Source: Geobacteraceae bacterium
Lineage (GTDB): Bacteria > Desulfobacterota > Desulfuromonadia > Geobacterales > Pseudopelobacteraceae
DNA length: 64,000 bases
Direction of reading: 5' to 3'
NCBI GenBank assembly: GCA_016720395.1
Contig: JADKKR010000002.1
Location: 391,486 to 455,485, forward strand
Shown here: positions 1 through 7,555 of the stretch, in pieces
Layout: each line of letters begins with the position of its first letter
Position numbering within the stretch: position 1 is the first letter of the stretch
Position numbers and translations under genes: made by a program
Notes under the pieces: model-generated
What the model was told of the DNA's origin: nothing
Database searches by the model: none
What the model saw: the letters and a program-made list of their open reading frames with translations, nothing else

Positions 1-1710
1 TCATCCACGACGCTAGCCGGCAGCACACCCCTGTCCTGGAACCTGACCCTGGCCCAGCAGGTCGGTGATGTGGTTGTCTTTATCCGTGATACCATTCCTC
101 CCGGACAGGGAAGTGATGGAAATGCCGGATCAACTGTTTCATATTCCGCCGCGCAAAGCAGTTATTTCCAGGACTGGTTTGATGACAATAGCCCCCTGAG
201 TCCGGTTCCCTATACCGTCATTGACGCTCCCGGTACCACCTCACTTTCTCTGCCTCCGGTTGAGCCGGGCAAGACCTATTATCTGGGTGTCTATGCCCGT
301 ACAGACGCGACCTTTGACCTCTCTTCATCTGTTGGTGGCAGCAATCTGGCTTTGACGGCGGTGCTCCCCTTTGCGGGAGGCACCGATTCCAGGACCCTGG
401 CTGTAAATGAAACAGCTTTGTACCGTATTGACGTGCCGTCCAATGCTATCCTCTGGCATCACAGCAGCACCAATGTGGCTGGTGTCCAATCCTATCTGAT
501 GCAGGGGACAGTTCCTCCAGAAAACACGTATGCCCACTGGCGCAGTAGCAGTTCAGTCAATACGGTCCTCAACCAGGCGCTGGGCGTATTCCCATGGCAG
601 GGGGGGCACTCTTACTACCTGCTGGTTAGAAATACCACCGCAACAGCCCAACCGTTCAGCATAACTATGGATGGCCGTTCGGAACTGGTGACGCTGAATA
701 TAACAGTGGCCGGTAACGGCTCGGGAAGTATCGGCAGTTCACCCAGCCTGATCAGCTGTGCGTCGGGTACCTGCTCGGCCCAGATATTCCCGTACACGTC
801 GATCACACTGACCAGAAACTGGGCTACGGGCACGACCTTCACAGGCTGGAGCGGGGATTGCAGTGGTACCGGCAACTGTACACTCATCATGAACGTGCCG
901 CATACGGCTACAGCTACATTTACCCTGAACAGCTACACTGTCACAACCAGCCGTACTGGTAATATCGGAGGCAGCATCACCAGTTCCCCGGCCGGTATTG
1001 ATTGCCGGGCCGGCGGCACCTGCAGCACTTTGTTTCTCTATGGCACCGGAATCACCCTGACTGCTACTCCGGACGCCGGATACGTCTTCACCGGTTGGAG
1101 CAATGCCTGCACAGGGACCGGTGCCTGCGCCTTTACCGTGGACAACAACAAGACCGCCACCGCGACCTTTGCCCCACTGCGTACACTTACGGTTGGTTTT
1201 AACGGTAGCGGCAGCGGCACGGTCACCAGCACCAGTGATGCGGGCATCTCCTGCACCACCGGCAGTACCGTCGGCTGCACCTATGACTACTTGAATGGAA
1301 CCGTGGTCACTCTCATTGCCGTTCCTGACTGGAAGTCGGTCTTCAGCAACTGGACCGGTGTCACCTTCAGCAGCGGCTCGAACGGCAGCATCACCATGAG
1401 CACCACTGCCAAAACCGTGACCGCCACCTTTGGTTCCGCCGCCAATGCCAGGATAGGAGCGCAGGACTATGCGACTCTTCTGGCGGCTTATACTGCTGCG
1501 CCGACCGGTGCGACCATTCTGATGAAGGACCTGGTTTTCCAGGAAGACTCTTTCTTTGAGCCGACAGACGTTGCTGCAATCTATACCCTCAAGGGTGGTT
1601 TCACTGATTTTGCCGGCAGTGCTGCGGCCGGCTATTCAACTATCAAGGGTGACCTGAAGGTTCTCAAAGGCCGGTTGAATGTACAGCGCCTGATAGTAAG
1701 GCAGCCATAG
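1..1710 (+). CDS. Secreted InlB-repeat protein, 3' part only
   Basis: The frame is open from the first base of the window, so the start lies outside it; the first in-frame GTG (70) is not a convincing start. The visible 569 residues have no enzyme motif. From about residue 240 there are several divergent InlB B-type repeats, each with a GxGxGxVTSxPxGIxC opening, a paired CxxGxC cysteine motif and a FTGWSGxCxGTGxCxxTM-like segment; three or four copies are seen. The last 85 residues (from ARIGAQDYATLL to the end) resemble the C-terminus of the M6 protease at 4554-7448, where IQESGETFSSLQSAY starts the matching module. Repeats of this kind occur in large secreted or surface proteins of Geobacter-type bacteria. 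The role is unknown; cell-surface or extracellular location is inferred. Confidence 0.8.
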   Translation, partial: SSTTLAGSTPLSWNLTLAQQVGDVVVFIRDTIPPGQGSDGNAGSTVSYSAAQSSYFQDWFDDNSPLSPVPYTVIDAPGTTSLSLPPVEPGKTYYLGVYARTDATFDLSSSVGGSNLALTAVLPFAGGTDSRTLAVNETALYRIDVPSNAILWHHSSTNVAGVQSYLMQGTVPPENTYAHWRSSSSVNTVLNQALGVFPWQGGHSYYLLVRNTTATAQPFSITMDGRSELVTLNITVAGNGSGSIGSSPSLISCASGTCSAQIFPYTSITLTRNWATGTTFTGWSGDCSGTGNCTLIMNVPHTATATFTLNSYTVTTSRTGNIGGSITSSPAGIDCRAGGTCSTLFLYGTGITLTATPDAGYVFTGWSNACTGTGACAFTVDNNKTATATFAPLRTLTVGFNGSGSGTVTSTSDAGISCTTGSTVGCTYDYLNGTVVTLIAVPDWKSVFSNWTGVTFSSGSNGSITMSTTAKTVTATFGSAANARIGAQDYATLLAAYTAAPTGATILMKDLVFQEDSFFEPTDVAAIYTLKGGFTDFAGSAAAGYSTIKGDLKVLKGRLNVQRLIVRQP

Positions 1711-1849
1711 AGGACCAGACTGATTCCGATCTTATCCGGCCCGGGAGAGTCACAACGCTCCCGGCTCGGGCTGTTTCCCCTCTGGAAAACCGCCTTGCCT
1801 GCTGTTTGCAATTCTGGTAATAATGAGCAGGTTTCAGGAAAGGTGCGCG

Positions 1850-2641
1850 ATGAAGGTTACTATTCTGGGGAGCGGGACATCTACCGGCGTTCCGATGGTG
1901 GGGTGCAACTGCCGGGTCTGCTCTTCGGATGAGCCGGGCGACAAGCGCACCCGGTCCTCCCTGCTGGTCCAGCACAACGGGCACAACATCCTGATCGACG
2001 CTTCAACGGACCTGCGCCTCCAGGCGCTTCGCGAAGGCATCGGGCGGATTGACGCGGTCCTCTTTACCCACTCCCATGCCGATCATGTCAACGGTATCGA
2101 TGATCTGCGCGGTTTTCACTTTTTACACAGGGATCTCATCCCCTGTTTCGGCTCCCGGATGACTCTTGAGATTTTGCTGAACGGTTTCGGTTATATCTTC
2201 CATGAACAGGAAGGGTCCGGTTACACACCGATTCTCAAGCCGGTAGAGGTTGCTGAGCCCTTTGAACTGTTCGGGCTGACCGTCATACCGGTCCCGCTGG
2301 AGCACGGCAGGACGCCGGCACTCGGTTTCCGCATCGGCAGGTTTGCCTATCTCACCGATTGCAACGGCATCCCGCCGGCATCACTGGCGCTCCTGGACGG
2401 GCTGGATGTGCTGGTGGTCGATGGCCTGCGCTGGAAGACGCACCCGTTTCACTTCAACATCGAAGAGGCCATTGCAGTGACAACACCTCTGAAGCCGGGC
2501 CGCACCATACTTACCCATCTCTCCCACGATGTGCTCTTTGCCGACGGTGCCGCCCTGCCTCCGGGATACGAGTTCGCCTCTGACGGGATGACATTTGATG
2601 TACACGCCGCCCGATCCGGGGCAGGGGGATGCAATGCATAA
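1850..2641 (+). CDS. MBL-fold metallo-hydrolase, PhnP-like
   Basis: A 263-residue metallo-beta-lactamase-fold hydrolase of the PhnP/RNase Z-like group. The family opening GSGTSTGVP is at residues 7-15, a CNCRVC cysteine cluster follows (typical of the PhnP type, where it binds a structural zinc), the metal site THSHADH is near residue 70, and later metal ligands are in YLTDCNG and LTHLSHD. I start at ATG 1850 because AGGAAAGG lies 6-7 bases upstream; an ATG at 1823 in frame has no such site. PhnP acts on cyclic phosphodiesters, but the substrate here cannot be told. The 3' end overlaps the next gene by 8 bases (ATGCATAA), so the two are probably translationally coupled. Confidence 0.85.
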   Translation: MKVTILGSGTSTGVPMVGCNCRVCSSDEPGDKRTRSSLLVQHNGHNILIDASTDLRLQALREGIGRIDAVLFTHSHADHVNGIDDLRGFHFLHRDLIPCFGSRMTLEILLNGFGYIFHEQEGSGYTPILKPVEVAEPFELFGLTVIPVPLEHGRTPALGFRIGRFAYLTDCNGIPPASLALLDGLDVLVVDGLRWKTHPFHFNIEEAIAVTTPLKPGRTILTHLSHDVLFADGAALPPGYEFASDGMTFDVHAARSGAGGCNA

Positions 2642-4475
2642 AGACATCAGACTCCACGGGCAGACCGGAGACCATATCGAGTACTTTGCCATGGTGGTCG
2701 GGACCGAGGCCTACCAGCGCTATTTCTTCAACATCGTCCAGGAGGAGGGGCAGTTGCGGATCTTCTCCCCCGGCAACGATTTCATCATCACACCGGGCGG
2801 AATCACCTACCAGGGCAACGGCGGCTATTTCTGCGAGTACATGTTCGGTGTGGACCAGCCATCATCGGACCTGGTCAAACCGGAGATCATCAACCGCCTG
2901 GTCATGTACGGTGCCCGGGCCGACGAGAAAAGCGGCACAGTTCGATTCAGCGACCGCACCGCAGGCAACGAGAGCTTCGAAAACATCTTTTTCGAAGGTA
3001 ATGCGGTCTGCAACTATTTTTTCTTCGTCCATTCCAACCTGCTCTCCCGCAAACTCAAAAACCAGCAGGAAGAGCTCGTCAGGTACATCGGCAAGATCAT
3101 CAAGCGTTCCGCTGCAGTCGGTGAGGAGCGCGATGACGTGCTGATCTCCGAAATCTTCCCGCTGCTCAAGGACGACGAGGCCCAGCTCTTTGTCATCAAG
3201 CTGATCCACCGCAACCACCGTGAGTATCGTGACCTGTTCCGGCAGCTCTACTTCCGCAACAAAAAGATCGGTGATGAAGATTTCACGCTGCTGACAAACC
3301 TGGCGGCCCGCCATCAGATCGATCGCTACCAGCAGGAGCGCATGCGCATCGACGTCATGTACCGCCACCCTGCCAACAAGCGCATCGTTGACGAGTATCG
3401 CAACATCCTTCTGGCCTGTAACGCCAAGGGTGAGATCAACCACGTTGATAATGCCCGCCTGACGAGACTGAAGACCCTTTCGGTACGCAACAAGATCCCG
3501 GGAGCGCTGTTCTACACATTGGACGAGATGCTCAACAAGGGGCGCAGTCTGGTCAGCAAGGTCGAACAGGACTACATCTCCGCTACCCGCCAGGTGCTGG
3601 AGGGGATCTTCCTGCGGGAGAAGGATATCGAGAGCCTGATCGACCGCGATGACATGCTGGCCCTGGTCAAGTCCAAGAAGAAGGCCATGGAAAACCGTGA
3701 TCATTCCTTCGACCAGCTGATGCTTGCCGCCAGCAAGGAGTGCGATGAAAAGATCCGCGACGGCGTCGATCCGTCCCTGCTGGACGGCTTTTCTTATGTG
3801 ATAACCTATCTGGACCGCTACGACAGTGTTTCCAATCTTGTCAGTCAGCTGGCCTTTATGGAGAACGTGCGGGTCACCGATGAGATGCTGAGCGGCCTGC
3901 TCGAGCACCGGGCCGCCTTTGAAAATCTCAAGGAGGGCTGCTTTACGGATCTTTTCATCCGGGAGCTTTTCCAGAACTCCTACCTGGGGCGATTCGGCCG
4001 TCGCAAGGTAAAGACGCTGCTGGACGGGCTGGATGCCATAGAAAATGATTCCGGCACCATCGAGCGCCTGACTGAGGAGCTGATGGAGATCGATCAGGAG
4101 GAGCGCATCTCGATTGTCCTGCTGGAACACGTCCGGGACCGGATCCGGAATTTTTACTCCAAGTTCAGCACCAAGGCCGACCAGGAGGCGTTGCGGCGGG
4201 AGGTCAGCGAGGAACTCAAGACCAAAAAACGCATCAGGAATGATATCCCTGTGCACCTCTTCAACGAGACCATCTTTACTATCAAGAAAGAGGCCATGTA
4301 TCTGCACTCACTCCTGCCGACCATCGTTGCCGAGCGGAATGTCAGCCTGCGCGAGGACTTCCTTGAAAACTCGGGTCTGGACCGGTTCTATGTCGAGGAG
4401 CTGGAGCGTGAATACTACGAAAAGAACGAACTGGAAATTGAAGGGCTGTACCAGATCCGCAAAGGACTGAGCTGA
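2634..4475 (+). CDS. Conserved hypothetical protein (perhaps TIGR04442 family)
   Basis: A 613-residue soluble protein without signal peptide or membrane segments, rich in charged residues and predicted largely helical. The start at ATG 2634 has a GGGGCAGGGGG purine run just upstream and overlaps the stop of the MBL-fold gene. It begins MHKDIRLHGQTGDHIEYFA, with an apparently globular N-terminal part to about residue 130, followed by a long alpha-helical region with many Glu, Lys and Arg residues. From memory it resembles the family named TIGR04442, known mainly from Geobacter relatives, but I cannot confirm that. No function can be assigned. The overlap with a hydrolase gene suggests shared expression. 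Confidence 0.75.
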   Translation: MHKDIRLHGQTGDHIEYFAMVVGTEAYQRYFFNIVQEEGQLRIFSPGNDFIITPGGITYQGNGGYFCEYMFGVDQPSSDLVKPEIINRLVMYGARADEKSGTVRFSDRTAGNESFENIFFEGNAVCNYFFFVHSNLLSRKLKNQQEELVRYIGKIIKRSAAVGEERDDVLISEIFPLLKDDEAQLFVIKLIHRNHREYRDLFRQLYFRNKKIGDEDFTLLTNLAARHQIDRYQQERMRIDVMYRHPANKRIVDEYRNILLACNAKGEINHVDNARLTRLKTLSVRNKIPGALFYTLDEMLNKGRSLVSKVEQDYISATRQVLEGIFLREKDIESLIDRDDMLALVKSKKKAMENRDHSFDQLMLAASKECDEKIRDGVDPSLLDGFSYVITYLDRYDSVSNLVSQLAFMENVRVTDEMLSGLLEHRAAFENLKEGCFTDLFIRELFQNSYLGRFGRRKVKTLLDGLDAIENDSGTIERLTEELMEIDQEERISIVLLEHVRDRIRNFYSKFSTKADQEALRREVSEELKTKKRIRNDIPVHLFNETIFTIKKEAMYLHSLLPTIVAERNVSLREDFLENSGLDRFYVEELEREYYEKNELEIEGLYQIRKGLS

Positions 4476-4553
4476 GTCTGATTCTGCCTTTCCGGCATGG
4501 GGCTGGAATGTGAAACGGTCTTCCTGTTCAAGAGGAGGGTCATTGGAGTTACG

Positions 4554-7448
4554 ATGATGCGAAAGACCCTGCTGGTGTTATTCCTGTTGTTGTTTCCGGC
4601 CCCCCCCCTTGTCTATGCCGGCCCTGCCCTGGAAGAGTATCTGCCCCTGCAGCAGCCCGATGGTTCAATCTTTAAGGCCCGCAAACGCGGCGACGAGTTT
4701 CAGAACTGGACTGAAACACAGAGCGGCCATACCGTTATCAGGCACAGAGTGACAAACTACTGGGAATATGCCGCCCGGAATTCGGATGGCAGCCTGAGGC
4801 CGTCGGGCCTGAAGGTCGTCCCGGGTCAGATGCCGCCTTCATCCCTGCCGGGACAGTTGAAGCCTCCCCGCACTTTCGAAGCGGAACAGGCCCTGTCCCG
4901 TGAGATGCAGGATATTTACCGGCAGCGCATGTCCGGCCCGGCTACGTCAGTTACCGGTCAGCCGGGTGCCGGCGTCTCTTTGGCTACCGGGGACTGGACG
5001 CCGGTACCGGTGTCCGGGACACGCAACATAATCGTCATCCTCGTGAATTTCAGCGACCGGGCCCTGGTCACAACTCCAGCAGGTTGGGGCTCTTCGGTCT
5101 TCTCCACCGCCGTTGGTGCAAAGACCGTGAGCAACTACTACCGCGACAACTCGTCCAGCACGCTGCTTGTCAAGCCGGTGTCCCACACCAAGGAGGGGAG
5201 CCCGGCCGGTGTCGTCTCCGTTTCGGTCCCCCATGTCCATCCCGACAACGGAACATCCGAGAATGCCTGGGTGACGGCTGCAATCGCTGCTGCCGACACG
5301 TACGTAAATTTTGCCTCACTGGATCTGAACAAAAACGGATACATCGACCGCGACGAGGCGGTCGTCTACCTGATCCCGGCAGGCTATGAAGAGTCCGGGA
5401 CGCACAAGACCCCCAGCGTCTGGGCCCATGCGACGCGTTACTTTTCCGGCGGCCTGTCTGCAGCAGGCATGCTCTTTCCCGTCTACGCCATGAGCGGCGA
5501 GCTCAATCATTATGATGCCCAGCACCCCATTGGTGTGGTTGCCCATGAACTGGGGCACCAGTTCTGCGGTTTGCCCGACCTGTATGACACGTCAGGGCAA
5601 AATAAGGGGATGGGGCATTTTTCGCTCATGGCGAGCGGCAGCTGGGGGGCTGATACCGGCGAGAACAGCGGCACAACACCCACGAATCTTGATGCCTGGT
5701 CCCGTGAGTACCTGGGGTGGACAACGCCGCAACTGCCCGGTTCGCCTTCGACGCTCTCCTTGAATACCCCTCTTTCATCACAGAATGCAGCCTATAAACT
5801 TGTTGCTCCAGAGATGAGCACCTCGGAATATTTTCTGGTTGAAAACCGTCAGCCGACCGGTTGGGACCGGGGCTTGCGGGGAGGATCTTCCGGGTTCGGA
5901 AGCGGATGGGCGGGCGGCCTTTTGATCACGCACATCGACATCACCGCCGGAAGCGCGGGCTCCAATAACATCAACAATTATTATAACGACGCCGGCCATC
6001 AGGGGGTCGTACCGGTCCAGGCCAGCACAGATTTCTGCGATATGCTGTCACCTGGTGCTTATTGCCCGGGCCATGCGACCACACTGTTTTATTCCGGCAA
6101 CAATTCCCGCTGGTCCCCTGTAACGGCCCCGAGCTCAAATTTTTACAGCGGCGCGGCGTCCGGTTTTAATCTGCTTGGCGTATCCGCTCCGGATGATCTC
6201 ATGACCGCCGATTTTGAAGTGATTCCAGTGGGATACGCTACAATTTCGGTGTCAAAGTCAGGGGCCGGAACCGGGACGGTGAAAAGCTTCCCGGGCGGGA
6301 TTTTGTGCGGAAGCAGCTGTAATAACCCTTTTGTCGTCGGATCTATGGTCACGCTGACGGCGGTTCCAAACCCCGGTTATGCCCTCACCGGCTGGAACGG
6401 AGGAGGGTGTTCGGGAACGGGACCGTGCACATTCACGGTGACGACAGACGCGGTGATCAACGCAGAGTTCGGAACATCAGCGACCGTTGACATTACCAGC
6501 AACAACGTTCCCCGACGGATCTACGCCATGTCCACGGTTACATCAGCGCTGGCGGTGCCGCCGGATGTCTGCACGCAGCTTTCAGACGCCAATGTAAAGG
6601 TGGATATCAGCCACTCGCGGATCAGCACGCTGAAGGTCACCCTGACCCACAACGAAAGCGGCAGAAGTGCTGAATTGTTTTCTGAATCATGTGGCGATGG
6701 GAACTATCTCAGGGCCACATTCGATGATGAAGCTGCAACCGCCCTGGAATGCCCGCCCGGAGGCACTTACAGGCCGGCTTCATCCCTGGGCGTCCTTGAC
6801 GGTATTGACCCGGCCGGTAACTGGTCCCTGTCCGTCACTGACGGGTCTGCGCACCAAAGCGGCATACTCAAGGAATGGGGGGTCTCATTCAGCTGTCGTA
6901 ACAACCTGGCGGTGTCGGCCGGCGGCAACGGGGCCGGCACGGTGACCAGCAATCCCCAGGCGGTCAACCCGCCGGGCATTTCCTGTACATCCGGCACCTG
7001 CAGCGCCTCATTCGTCAGCGATGCGACCGTTGCACTGCATCAGGTCCCGGACAGCTACTCGACGTTTGGCGGTTGGAACGGTGCCTGCTCCGGTATCGGC
7101 TCCTGCAGCGTCACCATGAACCTTCCCAAATCGGTCGGGGCGGTTTTTGCTTTGGCACCGCTGGTAAAAATCCAGGAGAGCGGCGAAACTTTCAGCTCCC
7201 TGCAAAGCGCCTACAACAATGCTGCCACTGCCAATACCATAAAAACTCGGATCAGCAGCAGCCCGTTACCGGAAAACATACTTATACTGGACAGGGATAT
7301 CGATATAGCCATCAAGGGTGGTTACGACTCCGGATATACTGCCAATGACGGCTACACCGTTGTCCAGGGGCGGGTTAATGTGCAGGGCGGCGAATCGGGC
7401 ACAGGTTCCCTGAGGTTTGAGCGGATCAAGCTCAGGCCTGCTCCATGA
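4554..7448 (+). CDS. Secreted M6-family metalloprotease with P-domain and InlB repeats
   Basis: A 964-residue secreted zinc protease of the immune-inhibitor-A (M6) type. ATG 4554 is chosen because it directly precedes a classical signal peptide (MMRKTLLVLFLLLF... ending VYAG); the upstream in-frame ATG at 4497 would add a charged, non-signal extension. The zinc site HELGHQFCGLPDLYD is near residue 330, matching the HExxHxxGxxD/LYD pattern of the family. Then come an InlB-type repeat (about 560-640), a proprotein-convertase P/Homo-B-like domain (about 645-780, with GIDPAGNWSLSVTD), a second InlB repeat and a C-terminal module shared with the protein ending at 1710. The P-domain suggests a modular extracellular enzyme. 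The substrate is unknown. Confidence 0.88.
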   Translation: MMRKTLLVLFLLLFPAPPLVYAGPALEEYLPLQQPDGSIFKARKRGDEFQNWTETQSGHTVIRHRVTNYWEYAARNSDGSLRPSGLKVVPGQMPPSSLPGQLKPPRTFEAEQALSREMQDIYRQRMSGPATSVTGQPGAGVSLATGDWTPVPVSGTRNIIVILVNFSDRALVTTPAGWGSSVFSTAVGAKTVSNYYRDNSSSTLLVKPVSHTKEGSPAGVVSVSVPHVHPDNGTSENAWVTAAIAAADTYVNFASLDLNKNGYIDRDEAVVYLIPAGYEESGTHKTPSVWAHATRYFSGGLSAAGMLFPVYAMSGELNHYDAQHPIGVVAHELGHQFCGLPDLYDTSGQNKGMGHFSLMASGSWGADTGENSGTTPTNLDAWSREYLGWTTPQLPGSPSTLSLNTPLSSQNAAYKLVAPEMSTSEYFLVENRQPTGWDRGLRGGSSGFGSGWAGGLLITHIDITAGSAGSNNINNYYNDAGHQGVVPVQASTDFCDMLSPGAYCPGHATTLFYSGNNSRWSPVTAPSSNFYSGAASGFNLLGVSAPDDLMTADFEVIPVGYATISVSKSGAGTGTVKSFPGGILCGSSCNNPFVVGSMVTLTAVPNPGYALTGWNGGGCSGTGPCTFTVTTDAVINAEFGTSATVDITSNNVPRRIYAMSTVTSALAVPPDVCTQLSDANVKVDISHSRISTLKVTLTHNESGRSAELFSESCGDGNYLRATFDDEAATALECPPGGTYRPASSLGVLDGIDPAGNWSLSVTDGSAHQSGILKEWGVSFSCRNNLAVSAGGNGAGTVTSNPQAVNPPGISCTSGTCSASFVSDATVALHQVPDSYSTFGGWNGACSGIGSCSVTMNLPKSVGAVFALAPLVKIQESGETFSSLQSAYNNAATANTIKTRISSSPLPENILILDRDIDIAIKGGYDSGYTANDGYTVVQGRVNVQGGESGTGSLRFERIKLRPAP

Positions 7449-7555
7449 TGGCAGCAGCCTGCATCCAGGATGACGGAAGTACCTCAGTCAATGCTTGACC
7501 GGTTTTCCCTGACACGCTACACTCATGTGTAAATAAACTACACAAGGGTGTCTTT

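Noticed and set aside
2862..4307. Long minus-strand frame (481 codons) opposite the conserved 613-residue gene
   Set aside because: It lies wholly inside a well-supported gene, has no ribosome site or family pattern, and is the usual antisense open frame of GC-rich DNA.
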